A stretch of 64,000 nucleotides of DNA from CAYFKJ01 sp964528595. GTDB lineage: Bacteria; Pseudomonadota; Alphaproteobacteria; UBA2966. The DNA lies in contig CAZGTM010000005.1 of NCBI GenBank assembly GCA_964528595.1, forward strand, positions 35,320 through 99,319, written 5' to 3'. This document shows positions 44,707-53,383 of this stretch, piece after piece. Position 1 is the stretch's first letter. The number at the start of each line of letters is the position of its first letter. Under the pieces are notes generated by a model. It was not told the origin of the DNA and did no database searches. It saw nothing but the letters and a program-made list of their open reading frames with translations. The translations under genes and the position numbers were made by a program.

Positions 44707-47547
44707 ATGGGCGAGCTGAACAAGTCGACGGCTCTTTACGGCGCCAACACGGACTTTATCGGGCGTCTCTACAATCGTTTCCTTGACGACCCGCAATCGG
44801 TCGACATCGAGTGGGCCCGCTTTTTCGCCGAGCTCGGCGACGATGCGGCCAACGTTATCAGCGAAGTCGACGGCCCGAGCTGGGGCCGCAAATTCGCCTA
44901 CGAAGGCCTGGAAGAGGAAAACGGCAAGGCCCACGCGCCGCTGGCCGTGGAAGACAACCGCGACGCCATTCTCGATTCCATCCGCGCCTTGATGATGATC
45001 CGCGTCTACCGCGTACGCGGCCACCTGATCGCCAATCTCGATCCGTTGGGTCTGGAGAAGCGCGACTACCATCCGGAACTGGATCATCGCTCCTACGGCT
45101 TCGAGGAAGCCGACATGGACCGGGAGATCTTCATCGACAACGTGCTGGGCCTAGAAACCGCGACCGTGCGGCAGATCCAGGCGGTCCTGCGCCAGACCTA
45201 CTGCGGCACCATCGCCTACGAGTTCATGCACATCCAGTCGCCGGAGCAGAAATCCTGGATCCAGCAGCGCATCGAAGGCAAGGAATTCGCCATGCGCTTC
45301 ACCTCCGAGGGCAAGCGCAAGATCCTGCACCAGCTCACCAAGTCCGAGGGCTTCGAGCGCTTCCTGCATCTCAAGTATCCCGGCACCAAGCGTTTCGGCG
45401 TCGACGGCGGCGAAACCCTGATCCCGCTGCTGGAGGCGCTGATCAAGCGCGCCACGCTGCACGAGGTCGACGAGATCGGCATCGGCATGCCGCACCGCGG
45501 CCGCCTCAACGTGCTGGCCAACATCATGCGCAAGGACTACGTCAAGATGTTCTCGGAGTTCGAGGGCACGCCGGCGCATCCCGACGACGTGCAGGGTTCG
45601 GGCGACGTCAAATACCACCTCGGCACCTCGTCGGACCGGGAGATCGACGGCATCGGCATTCACCTCTCGCTGACCGCCAATCCCTCGCACCTGGAAGCCG
45701 TCGATCCCGTTGTGATCGGCAAGACCCGGGCGAAGCAGAACCAGAAGGGCGATACCGAACGGCGCAAGGTGGTTTCCATCCTGATGCACGGCGACGCCGC
45801 CTTCGCCGGCCAGGGACTGGTGGCCGAATGCTTCGGCATGTCGCAGCTCAAGGGCTACGAGACCGGCGGCACCATCCACGTCATCGTCAACAACCAGATC
45901 GGCTTCACCACGGCGCCGAGCTATTCGCGCTCGTCGGCCTATCCCTCGGATGTCGCCAAGATGGTTCAGGCGCCGATTATCCACGTCAACGGCGACGACC
46001 CGGAGGCCGTCGTTCACGGCGCCCGCATCGCCGCCGACTTCCAGCAGGAGTTTGGCGAGGACATCGTGCTCGACATGTTCTGCTACCGCCGTCACGGCCA
46101 CAACGAGGCCGACGAGCCCGCCTTCACCCAGCCCATCATGTACCGCAAAATCGCCCAGCACCCGACGGCGCGGCAGATCTACGCCCACAAGCTGACCGCA
46201 GAGGGTGAAATGACCCAGGCGGAAACCGAACAGCTCGTGACCGCCTACCAGGATCTGCTGCAGGGCGAATTCGACCGGGCCAAGACCTACAAGCCCAACA
46301 AGGCCGATTGGCTGGAGGGCAAGTGGAAGGGTCTCAAGATTGCCTCCGGCGACGACCGCCGGGGCCGGACTGCGGTGTCGAAGAAGAAACTCAAGCAGGT
46401 CGGCAAGGCGCTGACCAAGTTGCCCGAGGACTTCAACCTGCACCGCACCCTCAAGCGTTTGGTCGGGGCCAAGGAAAAGATGATCGCCGAGGGCACCAAC
46501 CTCGACTGGGCGACGGGCGAGGCGCTGGCCTTCGGTACCCTTCTTTGCGAGGGCGTTCCGGTGCGCCTGTCGGGTCAGGATTGCGGCCGCGGCACCTTCT
46601 CGCACCGCCATTCGGTCTGGGTCGACCAGTCCACCGAGGCGCGCTATCAGCCGCTTAACAATATCGAGGATGGCCAGGCGCACTACGAGGTCATCGATTC
46701 GATGCTGTCCGAGGCCGCCGTGCTTGGTTACGAATACGGCTACAGCCTGGCCGAACCGATGTCCCTGGTCCTGTGGGAAGCCCAGTTCGGCGATTTCGCC
46801 AACGGCGCCCAAGTCATCATCGATCAGTTCCTCAGTCCCGGCGAGAGCAAGTGGCTGCGCATGAGCGGTCTGGTGATGCTGCTGCCGCACGGCCAGGAGG
46901 GTCAGGGGCCCGAACATTCCTCTGCCCGCCTCGAGCGTTACCTGCAGCTTTGCGCCGAGGACAACTGGCAGGTCGTGCAGCCGACCACGCCGGCGAGTTA
47001 TTTCCACGTGCTCAGGCGTCAGATGCACCGCGATTTCCGCAAACCGCTGATCGTGATGTCGCCGAAATCGTTGTTGCGGCACAAGCTGGCGACCTCGAAC
47101 CTGGACGATTTCAGCACCGGTCGCACGTTCCACCGCGTGTTGTGGGACGACAGCCAGGACCTGGCCGCCGACAAGAAGATCAAGCGCGTCGTGCTGTGCT
47201 CCGGCAAGGTCTATTACGACCTCCTTGAGGAACGCGAACGGCGCGGCATCAAGGACGTCTACCTGATGCGCATGGAGCAGCTCTATCCCTTCCCCGGCCG
47301 TGCGCTCTTTACCGAACTAAAACGCTTCCCCAACGCCGACATGGTGTGGTGCCAGGAAGAGCCCCACAACATGGGTTCCTGGTTCTTCGTTCAGCCGCGC
47401 ATCGAAGCCGTGCTCAAGGCGGTCAAGCACAAGTGCACCGACCTCGTCTACGCCGGTTGCGTCGAGATGGCCGCGCCCGCGCCCGGCTCCATGAAACTGC
47501 ACCAGAAATATCAATCCAAACTGATCGACGAAGCCCTGACGGTCTAA
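44707..47547 (+). CDS. sucA: 2-oxoglutarate dehydrogenase E1 component SucA
   Basis: SucA is the TPP-dependent decarboxylase of the 2-oxoglutarate dehydrogenase complex. It has the N-terminal E2-binding segment (ALYGANTDFIGRLYNRFL), GMPHRGRLNVLANI, the TPP-binding HGDAAFAGQG with a later NNQIGFTT, and HNEADEPAFTQP. The C-terminal transketolase-like domain includes DCGRGTFSHRHSVW. Length is 946 residues. It is followed after 42 bases by sucB. Confidence 0.97.
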   Translation: MGELNKSTALYGANTDFIGRLYNRFLDDPQSVDIEWARFFAELGDDAANVISEVDGPSWGRKFAYEGLEEENGKAHAPLAVEDNRDAILDSIRALMMIRVYRVRGHLIANLDPLGLEKRDYHPELDHRSYGFEEADMDREIFIDNVLGLETATVRQIQAVLRQTYCGTIAYEFMHIQSPEQKSWIQQRIEGKEFAMRFTSEGKRKILHQLTKSEGFERFLHLKYPGTKRFGVDGGETLIPLLEALIKRATLHEVDEIGIGMPHRGRLNVLANIMRKDYVKMFSEFEGTPAHPDDVQGSGDVKYHLGTSSDREIDGIGIHLSLTANPSHLEAVDPVVIGKTRAKQNQKGDTERRKVVSILMHGDAAFAGQGLVAECFGMSQLKGYETGGTIHVIVNNQIGFTTAPSYSRSSAYPSDVAKMVQAPIIHVNGDDPEAVVHGARIAADFQQEFGEDIVLDMFCYRRHGHNEADEPAFTQPIMYRKIAQHPTARQIYAHKLTAEGEMTQAETEQLVTAYQDLLQGEFDRAKTYKPNKADWLEGKWKGLKIASGDDRRGRTAVSKKKLKQVGKALTKLPEDFNLHRTLKRLVGAKEKMIAEGTNLDWATGEALAFGTLLCEGVPVRLSGQDCGRGTFSHRHSVWVDQSTEARYQPLNNIEDGQAHYEVIDSMLSEAAVLGYEYGYSLAEPMSLVLWEAQFGDFANGAQVIIDQFLSPGESKWLRMSGLVMLLPHGQEGQGPEHSSARLERYLQLCAEDNWQVVQPTTPASYFHVLRRQMHRDFRKPLIVMSPKSLLRHKLATSNLDDFSTGRTFHRVLWDDSQDLAADKKIKRVVLCSGKVYYDLLEERERRGIKDVYLMRMEQLYPFPGRALFTELKRFPNADMVWCQEEPHNMGSWFFVQPRIEAVLKAVKHKCTDLVYAGCVEMAAPAPGSMKLHQKYQSKLIDEALTV

Positions 47548-47589
47548 TTCGAACAAAAAGATTTTTCGCCCGAAAAGGATAACCGAGCC

Positions 47590-48840
47590 ATGACCACCGA
47601 AATCAGAGTTCCGGCACTTGGCGAATCAATAACGGAAGCGACCATCGGTAAGTGGTTCAAGGCCGTCGGCGAGGCGTTCGCCGCCGATGAGCCCTTGGTG
47701 GAACTGGAAACCGATAAGGTGACGCTGGAGGTTCCTGCACCCACCGCCGGCACGCTGGCCGAAATGCTGGCCAACGAAGGCGACACCGTCGAGGTCGGGG
47801 CGCTTTTGGGGACGATCACCGAGGGCGCCGGCGCGCCCGCTGCCGCACCCGCCGCCGCAACTCCGGCGCCGGCCGCGCCCGAACCGGCGCCCGCAGCCGC
47901 TCCTGCTCCCGCACCGGCCCCGGCTCCCGCGGCGCCTGCCGCCGATATCAAGCTTTCGCCGGCGGTGCAGAAACTGGTGACGGAAAAGAACCTCGATCCC
48001 TCGGCCATTCCAGGCACCGGCAAAGGCGGCCGCCTGACCAAGGGCGACGTCCTGGCCTACATCGAATCCGGCGGTGCTGCGGCCCCCGCGCCTGCCGCCG
48101 CCGCACCTGCCGCCGCCGCGCCGGGCAGCCGGCCGCGCGCCGACCGCGAGGAACGCGTGCGCATGACGCGCCTGCGCAAGCGCATCGCGGAACGCCTCAA
48201 GGACGCCCAAAACACCGCCGCCATGCTGACAACCTTCAACGAAGTCGACATGACGGCCGTGATGTCGGCCAGGGTCGAATACCGCGACGCCTTCGAGAAA
48301 AAACACGGCGTGCGCCTCGGCTTCATGTCGTTCTTCGTCAAAGCCTCGGTCGTGGCGCTTCAGGAGCTGCCGGCGGTCAACGCCGAAATCGAAGGCGACG
48401 ACATCGTCTACAAGGATTACTACGACATCGGCGTCGCCGTCGGCACGCCCAACGGCCTCGTCGTGCCGGTGCTGCGCGATGCCGATCAGCTCGGCTTCGC
48501 CGACGTCGAAAAAACCATCGGCCAGTTGGGCCGCAAGGCGCGCGACGGCAAACTGTCGCTGGAAGAAATGTCCGGCGGCACGTTCACCATCACCAATGGC
48601 GGCGTTTACGGCTCGTTGATGTCGACGCCCATTCTCAACCCGCCGCAGTCGGCCATCCTCGGCATGCACAAAATCCAGGAACGGCCCATGGTGGTGGGCG
48701 GCGAAGTGCAGGTCCGGCCCATGATGTACCTGGCCATGTCGTACGATCACCGCATCATCGATGGCCGCGAGGCCGTCACGGCGCTGGTGCGCATCAAGGA
48801 GTGCCTCGAAGATCCCCAACGCATCATGCTCGACCTTTGA
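47590..48840 (+). CDS. sucB: Dihydrolipoyl succinyltransferase E2 component SucB
   Basis: This is the core of the 2-oxoglutarate dehydrogenase complex. One lipoyl domain (about 1-80) has the lipoylated K43 in ELETDKVTLEV. An Ala/Pro-rich linker of about 40 residues follows, then the E1/E3-binding domain (SPAVQKLVTEKNLDPSAIPG at about 119-138), a second Ala-rich linker and the acyltransferase domain with YDHRIIDGREA near the end. Length is 416 residues. Confidence 0.97.
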   Translation: MTTEIRVPALGESITEATIGKWFKAVGEAFAADEPLVELETDKVTLEVPAPTAGTLAEMLANEGDTVEVGALLGTITEGAGAPAAAPAAATPAPAAPEPAPAAAPAPAPAPAPAAPAADIKLSPAVQKLVTEKNLDPSAIPGTGKGGRLTKGDVLAYIESGGAAAPAPAAAAPAAAAPGSRPRADREERVRMTRLRKRIAERLKDAQNTAAMLTTFNEVDMTAVMSARVEYRDAFEKKHGVRLGFMSFFVKASVVALQELPAVNAEIEGDDIVYKDYYDIGVAVGTPNGLVVPVLRDADQLGFADVEKTIGQLGRKARDGKLSLEEMSGGTFTITNGGVYGSLMSTPILNPPQSAILGMHKIQERPMVVGGEVQVRPMMYLAMSYDHRIIDGREAVTALVRIKECLEDPQRIMLDL

Positions 48841-48862
48841 GGGCAACGTTTAGGAACACGAT

Positions 48863-50269
48863 ATGAGTGACAACGCATACGATCTCGTCGTCATCGGCGG
48901 CGGACCCGGCGGCTACGTGGCTGCCATCCGGGCGGCTCAACTGGGCATGAACGTGGCCTGCGTCGAAAAACGCGGCAGCTTGGGCGGCACCTGTCTCAAC
49001 GTCGGCTGCATCCCGTCGAAGGCGCTCTTGCATTCGTCCGAGATCTACGAGCACACCGCCCATGGCCTGGACGATCACGGCATCAAGGTCAGCGGCGTCA
49101 AACTCGACCTCAAGGGCATGATGGGGCGCAAGGACAAGGTGGTCGGCGACCTGACCCAGGGCATCGAATTTCTCTTCAAGAAGAACAAGGTGACCTACAT
49201 CGTGGGCGAGGGCCGCATCACCGCGCCGGGCTCGGTCGAGGTCAAAAAGGGCAAGAAGAAGGAGACGCTTAAGGCGGGCAAGATCCTCATCGCCACGGGT
49301 TCCGAGGTCACGCCGCTGCCCGGCGTCAAGATCGACGAAAAAACCATCGTCTCCTCCACCGGTGCGCTGGCCCTGACCAAGGTACCGAAGAAGATGGTGG
49401 TGATCGGCGGCGGCGTCATCGGATTGGAACTGGGTTCCGTCTGGCGGCGTCTCGGCGCCGAGGTCGAGGTCGTCGAATTCCTCGACCGCCTGATCCCCGG
49501 CATGGATAACGAATTGGCCAAGACGCTGCAGCGCACGCTCAAGAAACAAGGCATGACCTTCAAGCTCAGCCACAAGGTGACGGCGGCCAAGGGCGGTAAA
49601 TCGGGCGTCACGTTAACCGTCGAACCGGCAGCCGGCGGCGATGCAGAAACCGTCAAGGCCGACGTCGTGCTGGTTTCCATCGGCCGGCGGCCCTACACCG
49701 ACGGCCTTGGCCTCGATGAGGTCGGCGTCGAGCGCAACGAACAGGGCTTCGTCAAGGTTGGCCACGATTTCCAGACCAACGTCGCCGGCATCTACGCCAT
49801 CGGCGATGCCATCCCGGGCCCGATGCTGGCCCACAAGGCCGAGGAGGACGGCGTCGCGGCGGTCGAGACCATGGCCGGGCAGGCCGGTCACGTCGATTAC
49901 AACCTGGTGCCCGGCATCGTCTACACTGCACCCGAGGTGGCGGCCGTCGGCCAGACCGAGGAGCAGTTAAAAGAAGCCGGCGTCGACTACGTCAAAGGCA
50001 AGTTCCCCTTCACGGCCAACAGCCGGGCCCGGGCCAACGCCGAAACCGACGGTTTCGTCAAAATCCTGGCCGACGCCAAGACCGACGAGGTGCTGGGCGT
50101 CCATATGATTTCCTCCGACGCCGGCGAATTGATTCAGGAGGCCGCCACGGTGATGGCCTTCGGCGGATCGGCCGAGGACATCGCGCGGACATGCCACGGC
50201 CACCCGACCCTGAGCGAGGCGGTCAAGGAAGCGGCCCTCGACGCCGGCGGCCGGGTGATCCACACCTGA
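48863..50269 (+). CDS. lpdA: Dihydrolipoamide dehydrogenase E3
   Basis: E3 reoxidises lipoamide and makes NADH. FAD-binding GGGPGGYVAAIRAAQLG (about 12-28), redox disulfide C44-C49 in GGTCLNVGCIPSK, NAD-binding GGGVIGLELGSVW, and the C-terminal HPTLSEAVKEAA with the catalytic histidine are all present. Length is 468 residues. It ends the TCA operon and is followed by a hairpin. Confidence 0.97.
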   Translation: MSDNAYDLVVIGGGPGGYVAAIRAAQLGMNVACVEKRGSLGGTCLNVGCIPSKALLHSSEIYEHTAHGLDDHGIKVSGVKLDLKGMMGRKDKVVGDLTQGIEFLFKKNKVTYIVGEGRITAPGSVEVKKGKKKETLKAGKILIATGSEVTPLPGVKIDEKTIVSSTGALALTKVPKKMVVIGGGVIGLELGSVWRRLGAEVEVVEFLDRLIPGMDNELAKTLQRTLKKQGMTFKLSHKVTAAKGGKSGVTLTVEPAAGGDAETVKADVVLVSIGRRPYTDGLGLDEVGVERNEQGFVKVGHDFQTNVAGIYAIGDAIPGPMLAHKAEEDGVAAVETMAGQAGHVDYNLVPGIVYTAPEVAAVGQTEEQLKEAGVDYVKGKFPFTANSRARANAETDGFVKILADAKTDEVLGVHMISSDAGELIQEAATVMAFGGSAEDIARTCHGHPTLSEAVKEAALDAGGRVIHT

Positions 50270-50296
50270 TTGCCGGCATGGGCATAAGGCAAATAC

Positions 50297-50322
50297 GGGG
50301 ACGCACGGTAACGCGCGTCCCC
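50297..50322 (+). terminator. Hairpin after lpdA, likely end of the TCA operon
   Basis: GGGGACGC and GCGTCCCC form a perfect 8-base stem, 28 bases after the lpdA stop. The tail is TTCGCATTT, only partly T-rich, so termination strength is uncertain. The MFS gene starts 15 bases later. Confidence 0.5.
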
Positions 50323-50336
50323 TTCGCATTTAAACC

Positions 50337-51545
50337 ATGAGCGCCACCCGCCTCACATTCCTGCTGTGTTTCGCCCAAATTCTCAGCATGTCGAGCTTCG
50401 CCAGTTGGCCGACATTAATGCTGGAATTCCAAGGTTTGTGGGGGCTCGACGAAACCGACCTGGGCTGGGTCGCGGGCATCTATTTCGGCGGCTATGTCCT
50501 GGGCGCGCCGCTGCTCTCCAGCCTCACCGACCGGGTGGACGCGCGACAGGTGTACCTCTGGTCTTCGGCCCTGACGGCCGCCTCCGCTCTGGCTTTCGCT
50601 TTCTGGGCCGAGGGATACTGGTCTGCCCTGATATTACGGACGATCACCGGATTCGGCCTGGCGGGCACCTATATGCCGGGCCTCAAGGCGTTGTCGGACC
50701 GGGTCGAAGGACCGGGCCAGTCGCGCGCCGTGGCGTTCTACACCGCCAGTTTCGGCGTCGGCGCCAGCCTTTCCTACTACCTCACGGGCGAAATTTTCGA
50801 TATCGCCGGCTGGCAATGGGCGGTGGGTGCGGGCGCCGTCGGTTCGGTGCTCTCCGGCCTCGTCGTCGCGGTGGCGCTGAAGCCGCAGAAGCCGGCGCAG
50901 CCGGAGGAAACGGAAGGACATTTTCTCGATTTCCGCCCCGTACTGGCCAACCGGACGGCGCTGGGATTCACGCTGGCCTACTCGGTTCACAACTGGGAGC
51001 TCTTCGCCCTGCGGTCATGGATTGTCGCCTATCTCACCTTCAGCTACGGCCGCCAGATGGATGCGGCCGCCTGGTGGGACGCCGCGACTATCGCCGCCCT
51101 GGTCAATCTGTCGGGTTGGGCGGCCAGTGTCTCGGGCAACGAGGTGGCGGCGCGATGGGGCCGCCGGCGCACCATCACCGTCATTATGTGGATCTCGATG
51201 CTGCTGGCCTGCCTGATCGGTTTCATCTCGGCCTGGCCGTTCTGGCTGATCGTCGTGCTGGTGTTCGTTTACGGCGCCACTGTCACGGGCGAAAGCGCGT
51301 CGGTGACGGCAGGCGTCGTCGCCGCCGCCCGGGAAGGCCAGCGCGGCGCCACCATGGCCATGCACGCCACCATCGGCTTCATTGGATCCTTCATCGGTCC
51401 CATCGCCTTCGGTTACGTGCTCGGCCTGGCCGGCGGCTCGGACGACCCCATGGCCTGGGGCATCGCCTTCGCTTTCACCGGCCTCATCGTCGGCCTGGGT
51501 CCCGTGGCGCTGTGGCTGCTCTCCCGGCGGAGCATCAAAAGTTAA
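50337..51545 (+). CDS. Major facilitator superfamily transporter
   Basis: This is an inner-membrane secondary transporter of 402 residues with 12 predicted membrane helices and a central cytoplasmic loop (KPQKPAQPEETEGH near residue 185). The helix 2-3 loop SSLTDRVDARQVY is a form of MFS motif A. The substrate cannot be told. It follows the lpdA hairpin closely and may have its own promoter. Confidence 0.85.
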   Translation: MSATRLTFLLCFAQILSMSSFASWPTLMLEFQGLWGLDETDLGWVAGIYFGGYVLGAPLLSSLTDRVDARQVYLWSSALTAASALAFAFWAEGYWSALILRTITGFGLAGTYMPGLKALSDRVEGPGQSRAVAFYTASFGVGASLSYYLTGEIFDIAGWQWAVGAGAVGSVLSGLVVAVALKPQKPAQPEETEGHFLDFRPVLANRTALGFTLAYSVHNWELFALRSWIVAYLTFSYGRQMDAAAWWDAATIAALVNLSGWAASVSGNEVAARWGRRRTITVIMWISMLLACLIGFISAWPFWLIVVLVFVYGATVTGESASVTAGVVAAAREGQRGATMAMHATIGFIGSFIGPIAFGYVLGLAGGSDDPMAWGIAFAFTGLIVGLGPVALWLLSRRSIKS

Positions 51546-51564
51546 TTGGTGTCAGGCACCAATT
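51544..51564. repeat. Short palindromic element between convergent MFS and DUF1127 genes
   Basis: AATTGGTG-TCAGG-CACCAATT is a perfect 8-base-arm hairpin overlapping the last codon region of the MFS gene, with TTAA on both flanks. It could act as a bidirectional terminator or be a dispersed REP-like motif. Confidence 0.55.
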
Positions 51565-51568
51565 TAAT

Positions 51569-51949
51569 TCAAGCGGCCAGGTCCGGGCGGTTGTCGTTGT
51601 CGGACGGGGCGGCAACGGCAGCGTCGGCGTCGACGGTTCGCCAGGCCACGTTCTCAAGCGGGGTGCCGTCGGTGGTCTGGTTTTCGCGGTCCAGCATGGC
51701 GTCCACCACGGCCGGGATATCCTCGCGTCGCAGTCCGATATCCCTCAGAAGGTGTGTATTCATAGCCCTGAATTCACGGATGGCGGCGGAGCGGCGGCGA
51801 TGGCGGCGGAACGCCGCGATGGCGCGATCCGCCAGTCGTGCAACGGTGACCAAGACCGATGAATTGCGGGGCAGGGAAGCGGTGTGCGCGTCCACTGGAA
51901 AATCGACTCTGGTGGCATGGCCAATGCTGCGCGCCAGGATATCCAACAT
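51569..51949 (-). CDS. DUF1127 domain protein
   Basis: The DUF1127 motif lies at about residues 57-82 (AIREFRAMNTHLLRDIGLRREDI), preceded by an Arg-rich helix (FRRHRRRS). At 126 residues it is longer than the common 45-70-residue DUF1127 proteins because of extensions at both ends. Small DUF1127 proteins in alphaproteobacteria act in RNA metabolism and phosphate, nitrogen or stress responses. It is divergent from a LysR-type gene with a palindrome between them, so the LysR protein may control it. Confidence 0.82.
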   Translation of the reverse strand: MLDILARSIGHATRVDFPVDAHTASLPRNSSVLVTVARLADRAIAAFRRHRRRSAAIREFRAMNTHLLRDIGLRREDIPAVVDAMLDRENQTTDGTPLENVAWRTVDADAAVAAPSDNDNRPDLAA

Positions 51950-52047
51950 GATCGTTCTCCTTTATATAGATTAGGTTAATTCAGTGTATGAGCATGATAT
52001 GCCCTTATTTATGCTTGCCTACAAACGACAAGTTCTCATATTATTTG

Positions 52048-52060
52048 TTAGAAATTCTAA
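52048..52060. promoter_or_regulatory. LysR-type box (T-N11-A) between DUF1127 and LysR genes
   Basis: TTAGAAATTCTAA is a perfect palindrome of 13 bases with the T-N11-A layout of LysR-regulator sites. It lies 18 bases before the LysR start in an AT-rich divergent region. Autoregulation and control of the divergent gene are the usual arrangement. Confidence 0.55.
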
Positions 52061-52077
52061 ACTATAAGTTGGAATTC

Positions 52078-52992
52078 ATGCCCCATTCCCTGCCGCCCCT
52101 TAACGCCTTGCGGGCGTTCGACGCCGCCGGCCGCCACCTCAGTTTCACCAAGGCCGCCGATGAACTGAACGTTACGCCGGCCGCGATCAGCCATCAGATC
52201 AAGGCGCTGGAGGAGTACGTCGGCACGCCTCTGTTCCGGCGTTTGACGCGGGCGCTGCGCCTGACCGCGGAGGGGCAAGCGGCCTTGCCCCTGATCCGCG
52301 AGGGCTTCGAGCGGCTGGCCGAGGGGGCCGAGCGCATGCGCGCCGCCGAAGCCCCACCACTGACCATCAGCGTCTCCACGTCTTTCGGCGGTAAGTGGCT
52401 GGTGCCCCGCCTCGATCGATTTCGCCGCGCCCACCCCGATTTGGAGATCCGCATCGACGCCGCCGACACTCTGGTGGATTTCGTCCGCGACAATGTCGAC
52501 GTGGCCGTCCGCTTTGGCCGCGGTAATTATCCCGGCCTCCGCGCGGACTGGCTCAGCACCGAGGACGTGTTCCCCGTCTGCAGCCCGGCGCTGTTGGCGG
52601 GGTCCGAACCGTTGCGGATGCCCGCCGATTTGGCCCGCCATACCCTGCTACACGTCGATTGGCGGAGCCAGGACGACACCTGGCCCGACTGGCGCATGTG
52701 GCTGCTGGCCGCCGGTGCGCCGGAGGTCGACGCCGACCGGGGACTCAAACTCTCCCAGGACACCATGGCCATACAGGTAGCCATCGACGGTCAGGGCGTG
52801 GCCCTGACCAATACCGCCCTCGCGGCCGACGACCTGGCGGCGGGCCGGCTGGTCAAGCCCTTCGGTCCCACCCTCGATCTCGCGGTGGAATTCGCCTACT
52901 ACGTGGTTAGTCCGGAGACGACGGCTGAAGCACCCCGTGTGACAGCGTTCCGCGAGTGGATCCTGGCGGAGGCTCGGGGCGGCGATGGGTGA
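52078..52992 (+). CDS. LysR-family transcriptional regulator, GcvA-like
   Basis: The N-terminal winged helix-turn-helix is LNALRAFDAAGRHLSFTKAADELNVTPAAISHQIKALE (split here only for description, about residues 7-43). The C-terminal substrate-binding domain starts near 90 and has the GcvA-like VSTSFGGKWLVPRLDRFR segment. ATG 52078 is chosen; upstream in-frame codons lie in the AT-rich promoter region. Length is 304 residues. The effector is unknown. Confidence 0.9.
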   Translation: MPHSLPPLNALRAFDAAGRHLSFTKAADELNVTPAAISHQIKALEEYVGTPLFRRLTRALRLTAEGQAALPLIREGFERLAEGAERMRAAEAPPLTISVSTSFGGKWLVPRLDRFRRAHPDLEIRIDAADTLVDFVRDNVDVAVRFGRGNYPGLRADWLSTEDVFPVCSPALLAGSEPLRMPADLARHTLLHVDWRSQDDTWPDWRMWLLAAGAPEVDADRGLKLSQDTMAIQVAIDGQGVALTNTALAADDLAAGRLVKPFGPTLDLAVEFAYYVVSPETTAEAPRVTAFREWILAEARGGDG

Positions 52993-53145
52993 TTATTGTT
53001 GGTTATGGTTAACGTCCTGGGCAGATTCTCTCCGTCACAACGGGAGTAATGGGCGGAAAGCTTTTGATTTTGTTGAAATTATGCTAATACGACCCCATAT
53101 ATTTGGTTCACGTTGGGATTTTGGTGTTAACCAAGGGAGATTCCC

Positions 53146-53355
53146 ATGCCAAGCGAAACTGCTGCTACCGGCATTCGGGCGGCTCAGCAATCCGACTATC
53201 AGCGCAGCGTTGATACCGCTCACCGCAGACGGCAGTCCACGACCACTGCGGATCGTAACGCCAGGGAGCAAGTGAGCGACAGCGAAGTCGCCAACCGCCG
53301 CCGCCGCGAACAAATTGCGGCCGAACAGCGCGGTGGACTCGACGTCGACGCTTGA
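53146..53355 (+). CDS. Small hydrophilic protein of unknown function (69 aa)
   Basis: I do not recognise this protein. It is rich in Arg, Gln, Ala and Thr, has no hydrophobic segment and ends RGGLDVDA. AAGGGAG lies about eight bases before the ATG, and TTTTGA-17-TAATAC upstream (about 53063-53091) could be its promoter. It is probably helical and basic in the middle. Its ending resembles the 70-residue protein at 14327-14539. It is convergent with xerC. Confidence 0.6.
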   Translation: MPSETAATGIRAAQQSDYQRSVDTAHRRRQSTTTADRNAREQVSDSEVANRRRREQIAAEQRGGLDVDA

Positions 53356-53383
53356 CCTGAATTAGCGGCTTAATCCAACACTT

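Noticed and set aside
47821..47945. Ala/Pro repeat in sucB as a novel insertion
   Set aside because: Flexible Ala/Pro linkers between lipoyl and binding domains are normal in E2 proteins.
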